From CAZMCC01 sp964564695 (GTDB lineage: Bacteria > Planctomycetota > Phycisphaerae > Phycisphaerales > UBA1924), in NCBI GenBank assembly GCA_964564695.1, contig CAZMCC010000007.1, positions 3,221 to 67,220 of the forward strand: a DNA stretch of 64,000 nucleotides. Direction: 5' to 3'. Of the stretch, positions 26,464 through 36,091 are shown piece after piece. Position 1 is the first letter of the stretch; every line of letters starts with the position of its first letter. The notes beneath the pieces were generated by a model that was not told where the DNA came from, made no database searches, and saw only the letters and a list, made by a program, of their open reading frames with translations. Both the position numbers and the translations under genes were made by a program.

Positions 26464-26557
26464 GGGCGGGCCTCCCGGTGGGGACGGCCGCGTCGCGACC
26501 GTCGTACTCGGAAACGATACGCCGGCGGTTGCCCGGGAGCCGGTGCGCACGCCTCGG

Positions 26558-26563
26558 TACACT
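26558..26563 (+). promoter_or_regulatory. -10-like hexamer TACACT before the glycan operon
   Basis: GGTACACT ends 9 nt before the ATG at 26573 with no Shine-Dalgarno. It probably drives the four-gene glycosyltransferase operon from a leaderless first cistron. Confidence 0.45.
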
Positions 26564-26572
26564 CGCGTCCAA

Positions 26573-28555
26573 ATGATGGCGGACCTCGCCCTCCAATTGA
26601 TGATCGTCACGCTCGCGGCCCTCGTTCCGGGGCTTGCGCTGGCGGGGGTATGGCGCCGCGCCGCCCCGGCCACGCCCGCGAGCGAGGTCCTGCTCGCCTC
26701 GGTCGTGTCGCTGCCGGTGTTCTTCAACGTCGAAGTGCTGGCGCTGGGGCTCATGCCCTGGGACCGCCCGCTCGACGCCCTGCGTCTCGTGCACGCCGGT
26801 GTGTGCGTCGTGTGCCTCGGCGTGACGTGGCTGCTGCGCCCACAGGTGACCGGCGTGCTCCGCGAATGCGGCTTGGGAGTGCGGGGCAACGTGGCGACGT
26901 GCGGCGTGGCGGGCGGCGGCGTGCTGTTGGCCGCCACCGTGAGCTTCGGCGTGGCGCTCGTGTGGGGCGTGTACAACGTCCCGTGCGCGTTCGATGAGCT
27001 GGGGTACCAGCTCTCGCAGTCGCTCCAATTGCTGCAGGATGGTCGGTGGGGGATGGTCGCCGGGAACAGCGTGTGGGCCGACTCCTACCCGCGCGGGGCG
27101 ACCACGGTCTTCTACTGGACCATGGCCATCGGCGGCGGCGACGCGTGCATCCACCCGGCGAGCGCCGCGGGCGGCGTGACGCTGGCCCTGGCCACCTATG
27201 TCGCCGGGCGGCGCCTCCGGCTGGACCCGCGCTGGTCCACGCTGGCGGCGGCGATGACGCTCACCACGCCGGTGCTGTTCTACCTCAGCACGGTCGGGTA
27301 CATCGACCTGATGGTCGCCGGGGCGGTGGCGGCGCTGCTGGCATTCGCACTGCCGCAGCGCGAAGGGGAGTGGCGGTGGCCCAGCTTCGCGGCGTGCCTG
27401 GTCGCAATCGTTTTCGCCCTGTGGATGAAGGTGACCGTGGTCGCGCCGATCGGCGTGCTCGTCTTCCTGCGGGGCGTGTGGGAGCTGGGCGTGCGCACAC
27501 AGCGGGTGCCGACGCCGAGCGGGGCACGCCGACCCTCGCTCGTCGGGATGATCGGCGTGGCGGTGCTGGCCGCGGGCGCGGGGCTGTGGCCGTATGTCCG
27601 CGCGTACGTGGTCTACGGCTCGCCCACGTGGCCGGTGCAGCTGAAATTCGGCCCGCTCGTGCTCTTCGACGGGCCGCTCAAGACGCAGCAGTTCATGGCC
27701 GACAGCCGCCTGCCGCTCGTGCAGAAACTGAGCGAGTACTGGACGAACTGGTTCGACCTCGCCACCGCGGACTCACGCGGCGGGCTCGGGCCGCTCTTCC
27801 TGCTCGCGATGGTCCCCGCGAGCGTCGTGCTCGCGGCGGCCGTGGTCGCCCGCCCGCGCCGATGGGGCCTCTGGGCGCTGCCGCTGGCGATCTTCTTTGT
27901 GTGCCCGCTCGCGCCGGTGCACCACGTGCCGAGATATGCCCTGTACGTCGTGTGCCCCGGCGCGCTGGCGTGCGCCTGGATCGGCCAGCGGCTTTCGTCC
28001 CGAGATGACGAGTCGGAAGTCCCTGCGGCCTGGGCCGTGCTGCTGGCTGTCCTCTGCACGTTCAACACCTCCCTCTCGCTCCGCGACCTCACGCTGCTGG
28101 TCCGTTGGCAGGCGTCGCTCGGGTTCGACCTGCTCACCCCGGACCGGAACTACGAGGTCGTCTTCAACTACTGGCACCGCCAGCCGGGGTACCCCACCCC
28201 CGAGACCATGCGCAAGCTCCATGAGGTCACCCGGCCCGGAGAACTCGTCGCCGCCTCCGCCGGAGGCCTGATGGGGCTCCTGCACAACCGCGACTACAGC
28301 TACCGCGTCGAGCAACGGCCCGCCGCCCCGTGGCCCGTCCTGTGGGGCGGGTTCCACGACCTCAACCATGGCATCGAGAACCAGGCCGCGTGGCTCGCCC
28401 GGCAGCAGGCCGACGGCGTCGCGGTCGCCATGGTCTACGCCGGCTCGGTCGAGGACCGCGCCTTGGCGACCCCCGACAGCGGCTTCGAGGTGGTCCACGA
28501 GCAGCCGGCCGGCGATACGGCGGGCATTCGGATCTGGCGGCGAAAGGACCGGTAG
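26573..28555 (+). CDS. Polytopic GT39/ArnT-like membrane glycosyltransferase
   Basis: 660 residues with about ten to twelve hydrophobic segments and a C-terminal soluble part (about 520-660). Between the early helices an acidic loop, NVPCAFDELGYQL, occupies the place of the catalytic D-E pair that GT39/ArnT/PMT-type GT-C enzymes carry in their first extracytoplasmic loop. Such enzymes use polyprenyl-phosphate sugars. Overall similarity is low, so 'GT-C superfamily' is an inference from topology. It is first in an operon with three large GT fusions, so a role in lipid-linked glycan assembly or export is likely. Confidence 0.6.
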   Translation: MMADLALQLMIVTLAALVPGLALAGVWRRAAPATPASEVLLASVVSLPVFFNVEVLALGLMPWDRPLDALRLVHAGVCVVCLGVTWLLRPQVTGVLRECGLGVRGNVATCGVAGGGVLLAATVSFGVALVWGVYNVPCAFDELGYQLSQSLQLLQDGRWGMVAGNSVWADSYPRGATTVFYWTMAIGGGDACIHPASAAGGVTLALATYVAGRRLRLDPRWSTLAAAMTLTTPVLFYLSTVGYIDLMVAGAVAALLAFALPQREGEWRWPSFAACLVAIVFALWMKVTVVAPIGVLVFLRGVWELGVRTQRVPTPSGARRPSLVGMIGVAVLAAGAGLWPYVRAYVVYGSPTWPVQLKFGPLVLFDGPLKTQQFMADSRLPLVQKLSEYWTNWFDLATADSRGGLGPLFLLAMVPASVVLAAAVVARPRRWGLWALPLAIFFVCPLAPVHHVPRYALYVVCPGALACAWIGQRLSSRDDESEVPAAWAVLLAVLCTFNTSLSLRDLTLLVRWQASLGFDLLTPDRNYEVVFNYWHRQPGYPTPETMRKLHEVTRPGELVAASAGGLMGLLHNRDYSYRVEQRPAAPWPVLWGGFHDLNHGIENQAAWLARQQADGVAVAMVYAGSVEDRALATPDSGFEVVHEQPAGDTAGIRIWRRKDR

Positions 28556-28571
28556 CCGGCCCGCAACGTCA

Positions 28572-28577
28572 TACCAT
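28572..28577 (+). promoter_or_regulatory. -10-like hexamer TACCAT upstream of the first GT fusion
   Basis: TACCAT is followed by 9 nt and an in-frame GTG at 28587, twenty codons before the ATG at 28647. Either the protein has a longer leaderless form or the mRNA has a leader of about 60 nt. This may be an internal operon promoter. Confidence 0.3.
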
Positions 28578-28646
28578 TGGTGGCCTGTGTGTTCGCCCCG
28601 GCCGAAGGCCCCTCGCCCGGGTTGTTCGGGAAAGGTCCTGCCCCCG

Positions 28647-31073
28647 ATGCGCGTCTGTCTGGTCTCTCGTGAGGTCGCGCCGTTCATCAACGCCGGGGGC
28701 ATCGCCACGTACACGCCGCTGATGGCCCGGAGCCTCGTCGCCGCGGGGCACGAGGCTCACATCCTCACCTGCCCGCACGAGGAGCTGCGGGAGCGCGTGC
28801 CGGCGAACATGAGGGGCGTCGAGTGGCACGCGGCGGAGACCACCGGCGGCGACTACGCCCTCGACGGCTGGTTCAGCGACCTGCTCAAGCACTCCATGAG
28901 CGTGTACCGGGCCCTCAAGCGCCTGCACGCCGAGCACCGCTTCGACTGGATCGAGTTCCCGGATTACAACGGCGAGGCGTACTGGAGCGTGCGGGCCAAG
29001 CGCACGCTCGGCGAGTTCGCCGACACCACGCTGGCGGTGCGGACGCACATGCCGGACTACATCTGCGTCGACTTCGACCAGGCGCCGCGGACCAACCGCG
29101 AGAAGGCGATCATCTGGCACATGGAGCGGATGAGCGTGGCCGAGGCCGACGTGCTGACGTCGCCGAGCCGTGCCATGCTCGAGAAGACGATCGAGTACCT
29201 GGGCGACGATGCGCTGCCCGACGCGGAGCAGCCGCGGTTTGTCATCGCCAACCCGCTCGATGTGAGCAAGGCCTTGGCCGACATGGGTGGCGAGACGATC
29301 GACGCGCCGGTGGGGCCGGGCAAGCAGACCGTGCTGTGCGTGGGGCGCACTCAAATGGTCAAGGGCGTGACGCTGCTGGTCGACGCGGGCCGGCGCCTGC
29401 TCGCGCAGGGCCTCGACCTCAACTTCCACTTCATCGGGGGCGACACGTACACGAGCCCGCTCGGGCAATTCATGCGGCCGCACCTCGAGAAAATGGTCCC
29501 CGCGTGCTTCCGCGACCGGTTCATCTTCGAGGGCTTCCGCCCGCGCGAGGGGCTGGGTCGGGCCATCCGCTCCGCCAGCGTGTGCTGCTATCCCTCGCTC
29601 TTCGAGAGCTTCTCGATGGCGTGCGTCGAGGGGATGTCGCTGGGCGCCGCGGTCGTGGGGAGCAACTCCGGGGGTATCGGCGAGATCATCCAGGACGGCG
29701 TCAACGGCCTGCTCTTCGAGCAGGGCAACGTCGCGTCGCTCGAGTCAGCGCTCGCCCGCCTGCTCGGTGACGACGCCCTCCGTCAAAGGCTCTCCCAGGC
29801 CGCTCCGATCCGCGTGCACGAGCTGTGCGACCCTGCGCGGATCGTCGAGCAGGTCGCGGAGGTCGCGCAGTACTGCGTCGGCCGGATCGCTCACCGCGCC
29901 GATACCAGCACCCCCCCCACCCCCCCCACCCCGCTCACCGAGCCCCCCGAGACGCGCCACATCCGCGACAACCCGGCCCGCCGGCTCCCGACCCCGCCGG
30001 TGCACGTGCGCGGCGAGCCGACGTTCACGGTGATGGTTCCGTTCTACAACGCCGCGGGCTTCTTCCCCGAGACGCTCGACGCCATCCGAGCCCAGACCCG
30101 CGGCGTGATGGAGATCCTCATCGTGGACGACGGCTCGACCGAGCCCGCCAGCGTGCAGATGCTCGACCACCTGCGCCAGCAGCCGGGCATCCGCGTCATC
30201 CGCAAGCCCAACGGCGGGCCCAGCTCGGCCCGCAATTTCGGCATGCGCCACAGCGGCGCCGACTGGATCGTCTCGGTCGACTCCGACGACATCATCTGCC
30301 CGGATTACGTCGAAAAGGCCGCCGCGTGCTGCATCCGCAACCCGGGCGCGGGCGTCGTCGCGAGCGTGATGACGATCTACGACTTCGGCCTCTCCACGCC
30401 CAAGTACGTATGGACGCCCTTGGGCTTCGACCTCGACCTGCTCATCTACATGAACGTGGGCGCCCCGGGCACGAGCGTGCTCAACCGCAAGGCGGTGCTC
30501 GGGGTGGGGGGTTATGACGAGAACATGCCCGGGTGCGAGGACTGGGAGCTGTGGGCCCGCATGGCCGCGGCCGGCTATCGCGCGTGCATCATGCCGGAGT
30601 TCCTCCTCAAGTACCGCTCGCGTCCCGAGGGGCTCAACCGCTCGCTCGTCGGCCCCAACGAGGAGATCCTCAAGACCAAGATCATCCGACGCCACGCCGC
30701 CGCGGCGCCGAACCCGGACGTGGCTCTGCGGGTCCAGTGGTCCGACACCGCGCACGCCCGCCACCGCATCGAGTACCTCGACAGGCAGCTCGCCGAGGCC
30801 CGGCGCGAGATCGACTCGCTCAAGGCCCGGCTGGGCGAGGGCGGGGTTCATGAGGGCGGCCCGCCGAGCATCCACGTCGACCAGCGGGCGATCGAGCTGC
30901 TCCACGAGAACTACCGCTACCGCCTCGTTGATTCCGTGAACAACGCCCTCAAGAGCGTCGGCGTCCAGCGGGCGGTCAAGAAGGTCGTCCGGGGCATCAT
31001 GCCGGGAGACAACGGCACACCCAAGCCCCCCCAACTCCCGCCGCCCCCCCCACCCCAGAACGGGCAGGGCTGA
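28647..31073 (+). CDS. GT4-GT2 fusion glycosyltransferase A
   Basis: 808 residues from the ATG at 28647. Residues 1-420 are a GT-B fold of family GT4 (VCLVSREVAPFINAGGIATY at the start; YPSLFESFSMACVEGMSLGAAVVGSNSGGIGEII as the nucleotide-sugar site with E-x7-E). Residues about 450-690 are GT2: FTVMVPFYNAAGFF, ILIVDDGSTEPA, VSVDSDD, CEDWELWARM. A coiled-coil stretch (about 700-745) leads to a C-terminal motif, NYRYRLVDSVNNALKS, then a proline-rich end. Two transferases in one chain suggest consecutive sugar additions on one acceptor. Confidence 0.88.
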   Translation: MRVCLVSREVAPFINAGGIATYTPLMARSLVAAGHEAHILTCPHEELRERVPANMRGVEWHAAETTGGDYALDGWFSDLLKHSMSVYRALKRLHAEHRFDWIEFPDYNGEAYWSVRAKRTLGEFADTTLAVRTHMPDYICVDFDQAPRTNREKAIIWHMERMSVAEADVLTSPSRAMLEKTIEYLGDDALPDAEQPRFVIANPLDVSKALADMGGETIDAPVGPGKQTVLCVGRTQMVKGVTLLVDAGRRLLAQGLDLNFHFIGGDTYTSPLGQFMRPHLEKMVPACFRDRFIFEGFRPREGLGRAIRSASVCCYPSLFESFSMACVEGMSLGAAVVGSNSGGIGEIIQDGVNGLLFEQGNVASLESALARLLGDDALRQRLSQAAPIRVHELCDPARIVEQVAEVAQYCVGRIAHRADTSTPPTPPTPLTEPPETRHIRDNPARRLPTPPVHVRGEPTFTVMVPFYNAAGFFPETLDAIRAQTRGVMEILIVDDGSTEPASVQMLDHLRQQPGIRVIRKPNGGPSSARNFGMRHSGADWIVSVDSDDIICPDYVEKAAACCIRNPGAGVVASVMTIYDFGLSTPKYVWTPLGFDLDLLIYMNVGAPGTSVLNRKAVLGVGGYDENMPGCEDWELWARMAAAGYRACIMPEFLLKYRSRPEGLNRSLVGPNEEILKTKIIRRHAAAAPNPDVALRVQWSDTAHARHRIEYLDRQLAEARREIDSLKARLGEGGVHEGGPPSIHVDQRAIELLHENYRYRLVDSVNNALKSVGVQRAVKKVVRGIMPGDNGTPKPPQLPPPPPPQNGQG

Positions 31074-31081
31074 CTAGAGCG

Positions 31082-33376
31082 ATGCGCACGTGCCTTGCCA
31101 TCCGCGAACTCTTCCGCGGGCCCGACGAGGCCTCCGACCCGGTCCCTGCGCTGTTCCGGCGGACGCTGCGGGCGCTGGCGGCACAGGGTGGAGATGGGGG
31201 GGATGGGGGGGATGAGCTGCATGTGCTCACGAGCGTGTCGAGCCTCCCCGATGAGCTCCGCGCCGAGGTGGAGTCGCTGGCGACGCTGCACGACATCGAC
31301 CACTCGGGCGATTCGTCCCTCGACGCGTTTCCCTGCAAGCAGATGTGCTACTCGATGGCGATCCACCGGACGCTGCGGGCGCTGCACACCCTGGCGCCGC
31401 TCGACCGCATCCATCTGCCCGCGGCCAACGCCGAGGGCTACTTCACGCTGCGTGCGGCCCGGTCGCTCGACGAGTTCGCGGGCGTGACCATCAGCCTCGC
31501 GGTGCAGAGCCCGGTCGTGGTCCGGCGCTTCCTCGACCGGCGGTTGACCGCCACGACCGAGCAGGCCTTCGCCGACCACGCCGAGTTCAGCGCGATCGCG
31601 GAGGCCGACCTGCTGGTCGCCCAGACGCGCGAGCAGTTCGACGCCCTTGACGCCGCGGCCGACGGCGCGGGGTGGCTCGAGCGCATCCGCTCGGCCGAGC
31701 GCCGGATGACCGGCCCGATCCTCGATGGCTCCCGGGTGGTACCGATCGAACCCTCTGAACCGGCGACGCGCCCGAGCGTTCTGGTGTTCGGCCCCTTGCG
31801 CCACTCGAGCGGGGCCCACACGCTCGTCACGGCCGTTCACCGCCTGCTCGCCTCCGGCGTCGATCTCGAGGTTCGCTTCGTCGGGGCTGACCTCGCCGAG
31901 GCGTCGTTCGACCGCGTGATGAGCGAGTGGCTCCGCCGCAAGGCCGGCTCGGCGTGGTCCGACCGCTTCGGCTTCGAGCTGGGAGTCGAGCCGACCTCCA
32001 CGGGGTTCGTCGGCGCCGACGCGGGCGGGATCGGCGTGGCGCTCGACGCCGGGGTCCGCGTCTGCTGTTTCCCCGGGGCCGACGCCGGATGCGCAGGGGC
32101 GGCCGCCGAGGCGCTCGCCGCGGGCGCCTGCGTGGTCGCGGTCGCCGGATCGCCCGCCTCCGAACTCATCGACAATGCCCGCACCGGCCTGGTCGCCCCG
32201 GCGAGTGACCCGGTCGCGCTGGCCGAAGCCTTGGGCCGGGTGCTCACCGACGCCGCCCTCGCGGCCCGCTTCGGCGACGCGGCCCGGCGCGAGGCCGCCT
32301 CGGGCCCGACGCCCGATCCGCTGCCCTCGGCACGTCGTCCGCGCGCCACCACCGCCGACATCCGCGTGACGGGAACGTCCCCGCGCGTGAGCGTTGTCAT
32401 CCCCTTCTACAACCTGGGCGCCTGGCTCCCCGACACGCTCCGCTCGGTCCGCGCACAGACGTACACGAACTACGAGATCATCGTTGTTGACGACGGCTCC
32501 ACCGACGCCGCCAGCCTCTCGCTGCTGGACCACCTCCCCGAACGCGGCGTGAGGGTCGTGCGTCGCGTCAACGGCGGCCTGGCCGCGGCCCGCAACACCG
32601 GCCTTCACGCGGCCACGAGCGACCTGGTCCTCACCCTCGACGCCGACGACCTGCTCGACCCTCGCTACCTCGAGACCACCGTGGGCGTCTTCGAGCGCGA
32701 CCGCACCGGACGCCTCGCGGTCGTCTCCACGCCGATCAAGCTCTTCCGCGAGTCGCCCGACAAGCCGATCTCCGGCTGGATCCCCCTCGGGCTCGACCGC
32801 GAGATGCTCCCGTTCATCAACGTGGGCGCCTGCGCGAGCTGCCTCATGCGCCGCGACGCCCTCCTGGGCGTCGGCGGCTACGACGAGTTTCTCGTGTCGT
32901 ACGAGGACTGGGACCTGTGGTGCTCACTCGCGGGCGCGGGGTACACCGCGTCGATCGTCCCCGAGTTCCTCTTTTACTACCGCGTGCGCGACGACGGCGT
33001 CTTCCGCCAGTTCTGCGTCCCCAACCACTTCCGCTACAAGTCTTATCTGCTCGAGAAGCACGCCGGGCTCCCGACACGCCCCGGCCTCGCCGCCCGCCTC
33101 GCCCTCGCCGAGGCCAAGACGCAGCAGGACCGGGCCGACTGGCTCACCGGCGAACTCGACGCGATGCGGTCGCGCTCCGCCGGCCTCGAGGCCGACCTCG
33201 CCCGCAGCGTCACCTTCGAGGAGGCGGCCGAGCGGATGCGCCGCGAGAACATCCGCTACCGCGTCGTCGACAAGCTTAACAACGCGGTGAAATCGAGCGG
33301 GCTGCACGCGCCGGTCAAGTTGGTGGCGCGGAAGCTGACGGGTCGTGGCGGGGGGTCGAACACCGGGGCCTCCTAG
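31082..33376 (+). CDS. GT4-like/GT2 fusion glycosyltransferase B
   Basis: 764 residues, starting 8 bp after fusion A. The N-terminal half (1-420) has the GT-B layout but is degenerate: the nucleotide-sugar region reads CCFPGADAGCAGAAAEALAAG, without the E-x7-E seen in fusion A, so it may no longer be catalytic. The GT2 domain (about 430-670) is intact: VSVVIPFYNLGAWL, IIVVDDGSTDAA, LTLDADD, YEDWDLWCSL. It ends with the shared motif NIRYRVVDKLNNAVKS. A GGDGGDGGD run at about 38-46 comes from a G-rich tandem repeat in the coding DNA. Confidence 0.85.
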   Translation: MRTCLAIRELFRGPDEASDPVPALFRRTLRALAAQGGDGGDGGDELHVLTSVSSLPDELRAEVESLATLHDIDHSGDSSLDAFPCKQMCYSMAIHRTLRALHTLAPLDRIHLPAANAEGYFTLRAARSLDEFAGVTISLAVQSPVVVRRFLDRRLTATTEQAFADHAEFSAIAEADLLVAQTREQFDALDAAADGAGWLERIRSAERRMTGPILDGSRVVPIEPSEPATRPSVLVFGPLRHSSGAHTLVTAVHRLLASGVDLEVRFVGADLAEASFDRVMSEWLRRKAGSAWSDRFGFELGVEPTSTGFVGADAGGIGVALDAGVRVCCFPGADAGCAGAAAEALAAGACVVAVAGSPASELIDNARTGLVAPASDPVALAEALGRVLTDAALAARFGDAARREAASGPTPDPLPSARRPRATTADIRVTGTSPRVSVVIPFYNLGAWLPDTLRSVRAQTYTNYEIIVVDDGSTDAASLSLLDHLPERGVRVVRRVNGGLAAARNTGLHAATSDLVLTLDADDLLDPRYLETTVGVFERDRTGRLAVVSTPIKLFRESPDKPISGWIPLGLDREMLPFINVGACASCLMRRDALLGVGGYDEFLVSYEDWDLWCSLAGAGYTASIVPEFLFYYRVRDDGVFRQFCVPNHFRYKSYLLEKHAGLPTRPGLAARLALAEAKTQQDRADWLTGELDAMRSRSAGLEADLARSVTFEEAAERMRRENIRYRVVDKLNNAVKSSGLHAPVKLVARKLTGRGGGSNTGAS

Positions 33377-33385
33377 GAGATTGTC

Positions 33386-36091
33386 GTGCGGATCTGCATC
33401 GTGCTCGGCCCACACGCCGCGCTGCAAGCCAACCCCGAGCGCCTCAACTACGCCAGAAGCGCCGTGCTCGCGCTCAGCGCTGCCGGGCACGAGCTGCACG
33501 TCCTGGGCGACGCATCGACCATCGCGGCGGGTTTCGACGGCCCCGCCGGCGTGTCGCTGCACGAAGCCGATCCCGTGGGCGACGCCGCCGCCGCGTACCC
33601 GCGCCCGGCGTACGCGCACGCGATGGGCGTGCGCACCGCCCTGGCCCGCCTGCACGCCGAGCACGCCTTTGACGCCGTCGAGTTCTCGACCGGCCTGGGT
33701 GAGGGCTATTTCGCGGTGCGCACCAAGCGGGCGACCGGCGCCTTCGCCGGTGTCGTGCTGGTCGCCCGGGCGTGGATCCCCGACTCGACGCGCCGGTCCG
33801 GGCGCCTCGACGAGCGACTGGGCTTCGAGGAGGCCGTGCTCGACCACGCACAACTGGCGGTGATCCGCGAGGCCGACGCGGTGCTGTCGCCGACGCAGGC
33901 GCTGCTCGACGTGCTGGCTCCCTCGATCGAGCGCGCGTCGGTGTGGGGCCCGCCCGTTCGCCACGCCGTCGGCACGCCCATGCCCGGATCGCGCAAGCCC
34001 ACCAACCCCAAAGCCGGCCCCAAGCCCGAGCCGTTCAAGCGGCTGGTCTTCACCGGCCCCCTCGAACACGCGCGCGGGTGCCTCCACCTGGCCCAGGCCG
34101 CCGCGCTGATCGGCACCGGCCTCCCCGGCCTCGCGTTCCTCGGGCCCGACGTGGGCGCGGGGCCGTTCGGGCGCCCGATGCGTCCGCTCATCGAGCGGGC
34201 CCTGGGGACCGCGGCGAGCGCCGAGTTCTCCGACGACTCCTCGCCGCGCGACGACGATCTTGCGTGCTTGCCGACACGGGCCGACGCGCCGGACGAGGCC
34301 CAGCTCACCGCGGCTCTCGCCGGGCGGGCCCCGCTCGTCGGCGACGCCGCCGGCATGAAGGAATCGCTGGGCCCCGCCGCGTGCCTCGCGTCCGACCCGC
34401 TCGTGTTCGCCGCCGAGCTCTCGGCGCTGCTCGCGGATCCGGAGCGGGTGGCCACCATCCGCCGCGGGGCTCGCGACCACGCTTCAGCGTTCACCGATCC
34501 CGGCGCGTTCGCGGTCGCCTTCGAGCGCGCGGTCGTCGACGCCGCCGAGCGGGCCGCGAGCGTCCCGACCCCGATCAAGGCGGACGCTCCGAGCGGCATC
34601 ACCGCCATCGTCCCGGTGTTCAACCTTGGACGCTTCCTGCCCGAGACCATCGCCGCGATCCGCGCCCAGACACTTCCCCCTGAGCACATCCTCATCGTTG
34701 ACGACGGGTCGACCGATCAGCACACCCGCGACGTCCTCGCCGAAATCGAATCCCAGGGCCTCACGGTCCTCCGCAAGCCCAACGGCGGCGTGGGCTCGGC
34801 CCGCAACCTCGGCGTCCGCACCGCCGCGACACCCCTCGTCGCGGCCATCGACGCCGACGACCTCCCTGAGCCGGACTTCTTCGCGCGGGCCGCGGCGCTG
34901 CTGCGCTCGACACCGACGCTCAGCTACGCCTCGACGCTCCCGCTCATGTTCGAGACCGACGCGGCGCAGGGGCGCCCGGGGTGGATCCCTCTCGGCCTGC
35001 CCGGCTTCGACGAGGACCTGCTCCTGTGCCGCAACTGCGGCGGGCTCGGCGGGTGCACCGTGTTCGTGCGCGAACACCTGCTCGACGCGGGCGGCTACGA
35101 CGAGACGCTCCCGTCGTACGAGGACTGGGACCTGTGGTGCCGCCTGGCCGGGCGTGGGCGCGCCGGGATCGTGATCCCCGAGTTCCTCGCCCGCTACCGC
35201 GTGCACCCGGGCTCCAAGCACGCGACCGTGGGGCGGCCGATCCACGACCGGCTCAAGAGCGCGATCATCGCGCGCCACGCCCGCCCGCCGCTGCTCACGG
35301 AGCGCACGCTCCGCTTCGAGGCCGCCGAGAGCACGGGCGTGCGCGACGCGATCGACGAAGCCCGCGAGGCCCAGGCCCGGGCGGGCGAGCTCGCCCGGCA
35401 GATCGAGGCGAGCGCCGAGTGGGCCCGAACGCTCCAGGCCCGGGCGGACGAGCTCGCCCGGCAGATCGAGGCGAGCGCCGAGTGGGCCCGAACGCTCCAG
35501 GCCCGCGGCGACAAGCTCGACGAGGAGCTCGCCCGGTCCGCGACGTGGAATCGCGAGCTGCAGACCCGCGCCAACGACCTGGGCCTCAAGCTGCAGGAAG
35601 CCGCCACGTGGGGGCAAGCGCTCGACCAGCGCGTTACGGAGCTCGCCACCGAGCTGGGACGCTCCGCCGACTGGAACCGCGAGCTGCAGTCGATGGTGGA
35701 GGCGCGCGACGCCGAGCTTGGCACCGCCCGCCTGGTGCACGGGCGCCTCACCCGCACGACCGACGAGAACGTTTACCTGGCCCAGCAGCTCTCGGCCGCC
35801 CGCGATCAGCGCCAGGCCGCGGAGGAACAGCTCCACCAGGCCCGCGCGCGTGCCGAGCAGGCGGAGCGGACACTCGCGTCGATCGACCGCGTCGCCGATG
35901 CGCAGGCGGTCGTCCGGGCGCACATCCGCTATCGCGCCGCCGACGTGGTGAACGATGCGCTCAAGCGGCTGCACGTGCAGCGTGCGATCAAGGCCGTGGT
36001 GGGGAGTGGGGGGGGTGGGGGGGGGAAGAAGGACGACCCGGCCCACTCGCCGGAGTCCGTCAACGCTTCGCCGCACCGCCCGCCGGCGTGA
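33386..36091 (+). CDS. GT4-like/GT2 fusion glycosyltransferase C with duplicated coiled coil
   Basis: 901 residues from a GTG at 33386; AGGAGA overlapping the previous stop is its ribosome-binding site. The N-terminal half (1-390) is a diverged GT-B domain. GT2 follows (about 405-640: ITAIVPVFNLGRFL, ILIVDDGSTDQH, AIDADDL, YEDWDLWCRL). A long coiled coil (about 650-830) contains two near-identical 21-residue units beginning ELARQIEASAEWARTLQ. The end has the shared motif HIRYRAADVVNDALKR. The coiled coil may join the three fusions into a complex or hold them to a membrane partner. Confidence 0.85.
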   Translation: MRICIVLGPHAALQANPERLNYARSAVLALSAAGHELHVLGDASTIAAGFDGPAGVSLHEADPVGDAAAAYPRPAYAHAMGVRTALARLHAEHAFDAVEFSTGLGEGYFAVRTKRATGAFAGVVLVARAWIPDSTRRSGRLDERLGFEEAVLDHAQLAVIREADAVLSPTQALLDVLAPSIERASVWGPPVRHAVGTPMPGSRKPTNPKAGPKPEPFKRLVFTGPLEHARGCLHLAQAAALIGTGLPGLAFLGPDVGAGPFGRPMRPLIERALGTAASAEFSDDSSPRDDDLACLPTRADAPDEAQLTAALAGRAPLVGDAAGMKESLGPAACLASDPLVFAAELSALLADPERVATIRRGARDHASAFTDPGAFAVAFERAVVDAAERAASVPTPIKADAPSGITAIVPVFNLGRFLPETIAAIRAQTLPPEHILIVDDGSTDQHTRDVLAEIESQGLTVLRKPNGGVGSARNLGVRTAATPLVAAIDADDLPEPDFFARAAALLRSTPTLSYASTLPLMFETDAAQGRPGWIPLGLPGFDEDLLLCRNCGGLGGCTVFVREHLLDAGGYDETLPSYEDWDLWCRLAGRGRAGIVIPEFLARYRVHPGSKHATVGRPIHDRLKSAIIARHARPPLLTERTLRFEAAESTGVRDAIDEAREAQARAGELARQIEASAEWARTLQARADELARQIEASAEWARTLQARGDKLDEELARSATWNRELQTRANDLGLKLQEAATWGQALDQRVTELATELGRSADWNRELQSMVEARDAELGTARLVHGRLTRTTDENVYLAQQLSAARDQRQAAEEQLHQARARAEQAERTLASIDRVADAQAVVRAHIRYRAADVVNDALKRLHVQRAIKAVVGSGGGGGGKKDDPAHSPESVNASPHRPPA
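35387..35512 (+). repeat. 63-bp tandem duplication in the coiled coil
   Basis: Units 35387-35449 and 35450-35512 are almost identical and encode 21 residues each, exactly three heptads, so the duplication keeps coiled-coil register. The near identity points to a recent event. Confidence 0.85.

Noticed and set aside
26573..36091. Horizontally acquired capsule island
   Set aside because: Base composition and codon use look like the neighbours, there is no integrase or tRNA, and the promoter-like signal is of the local type.
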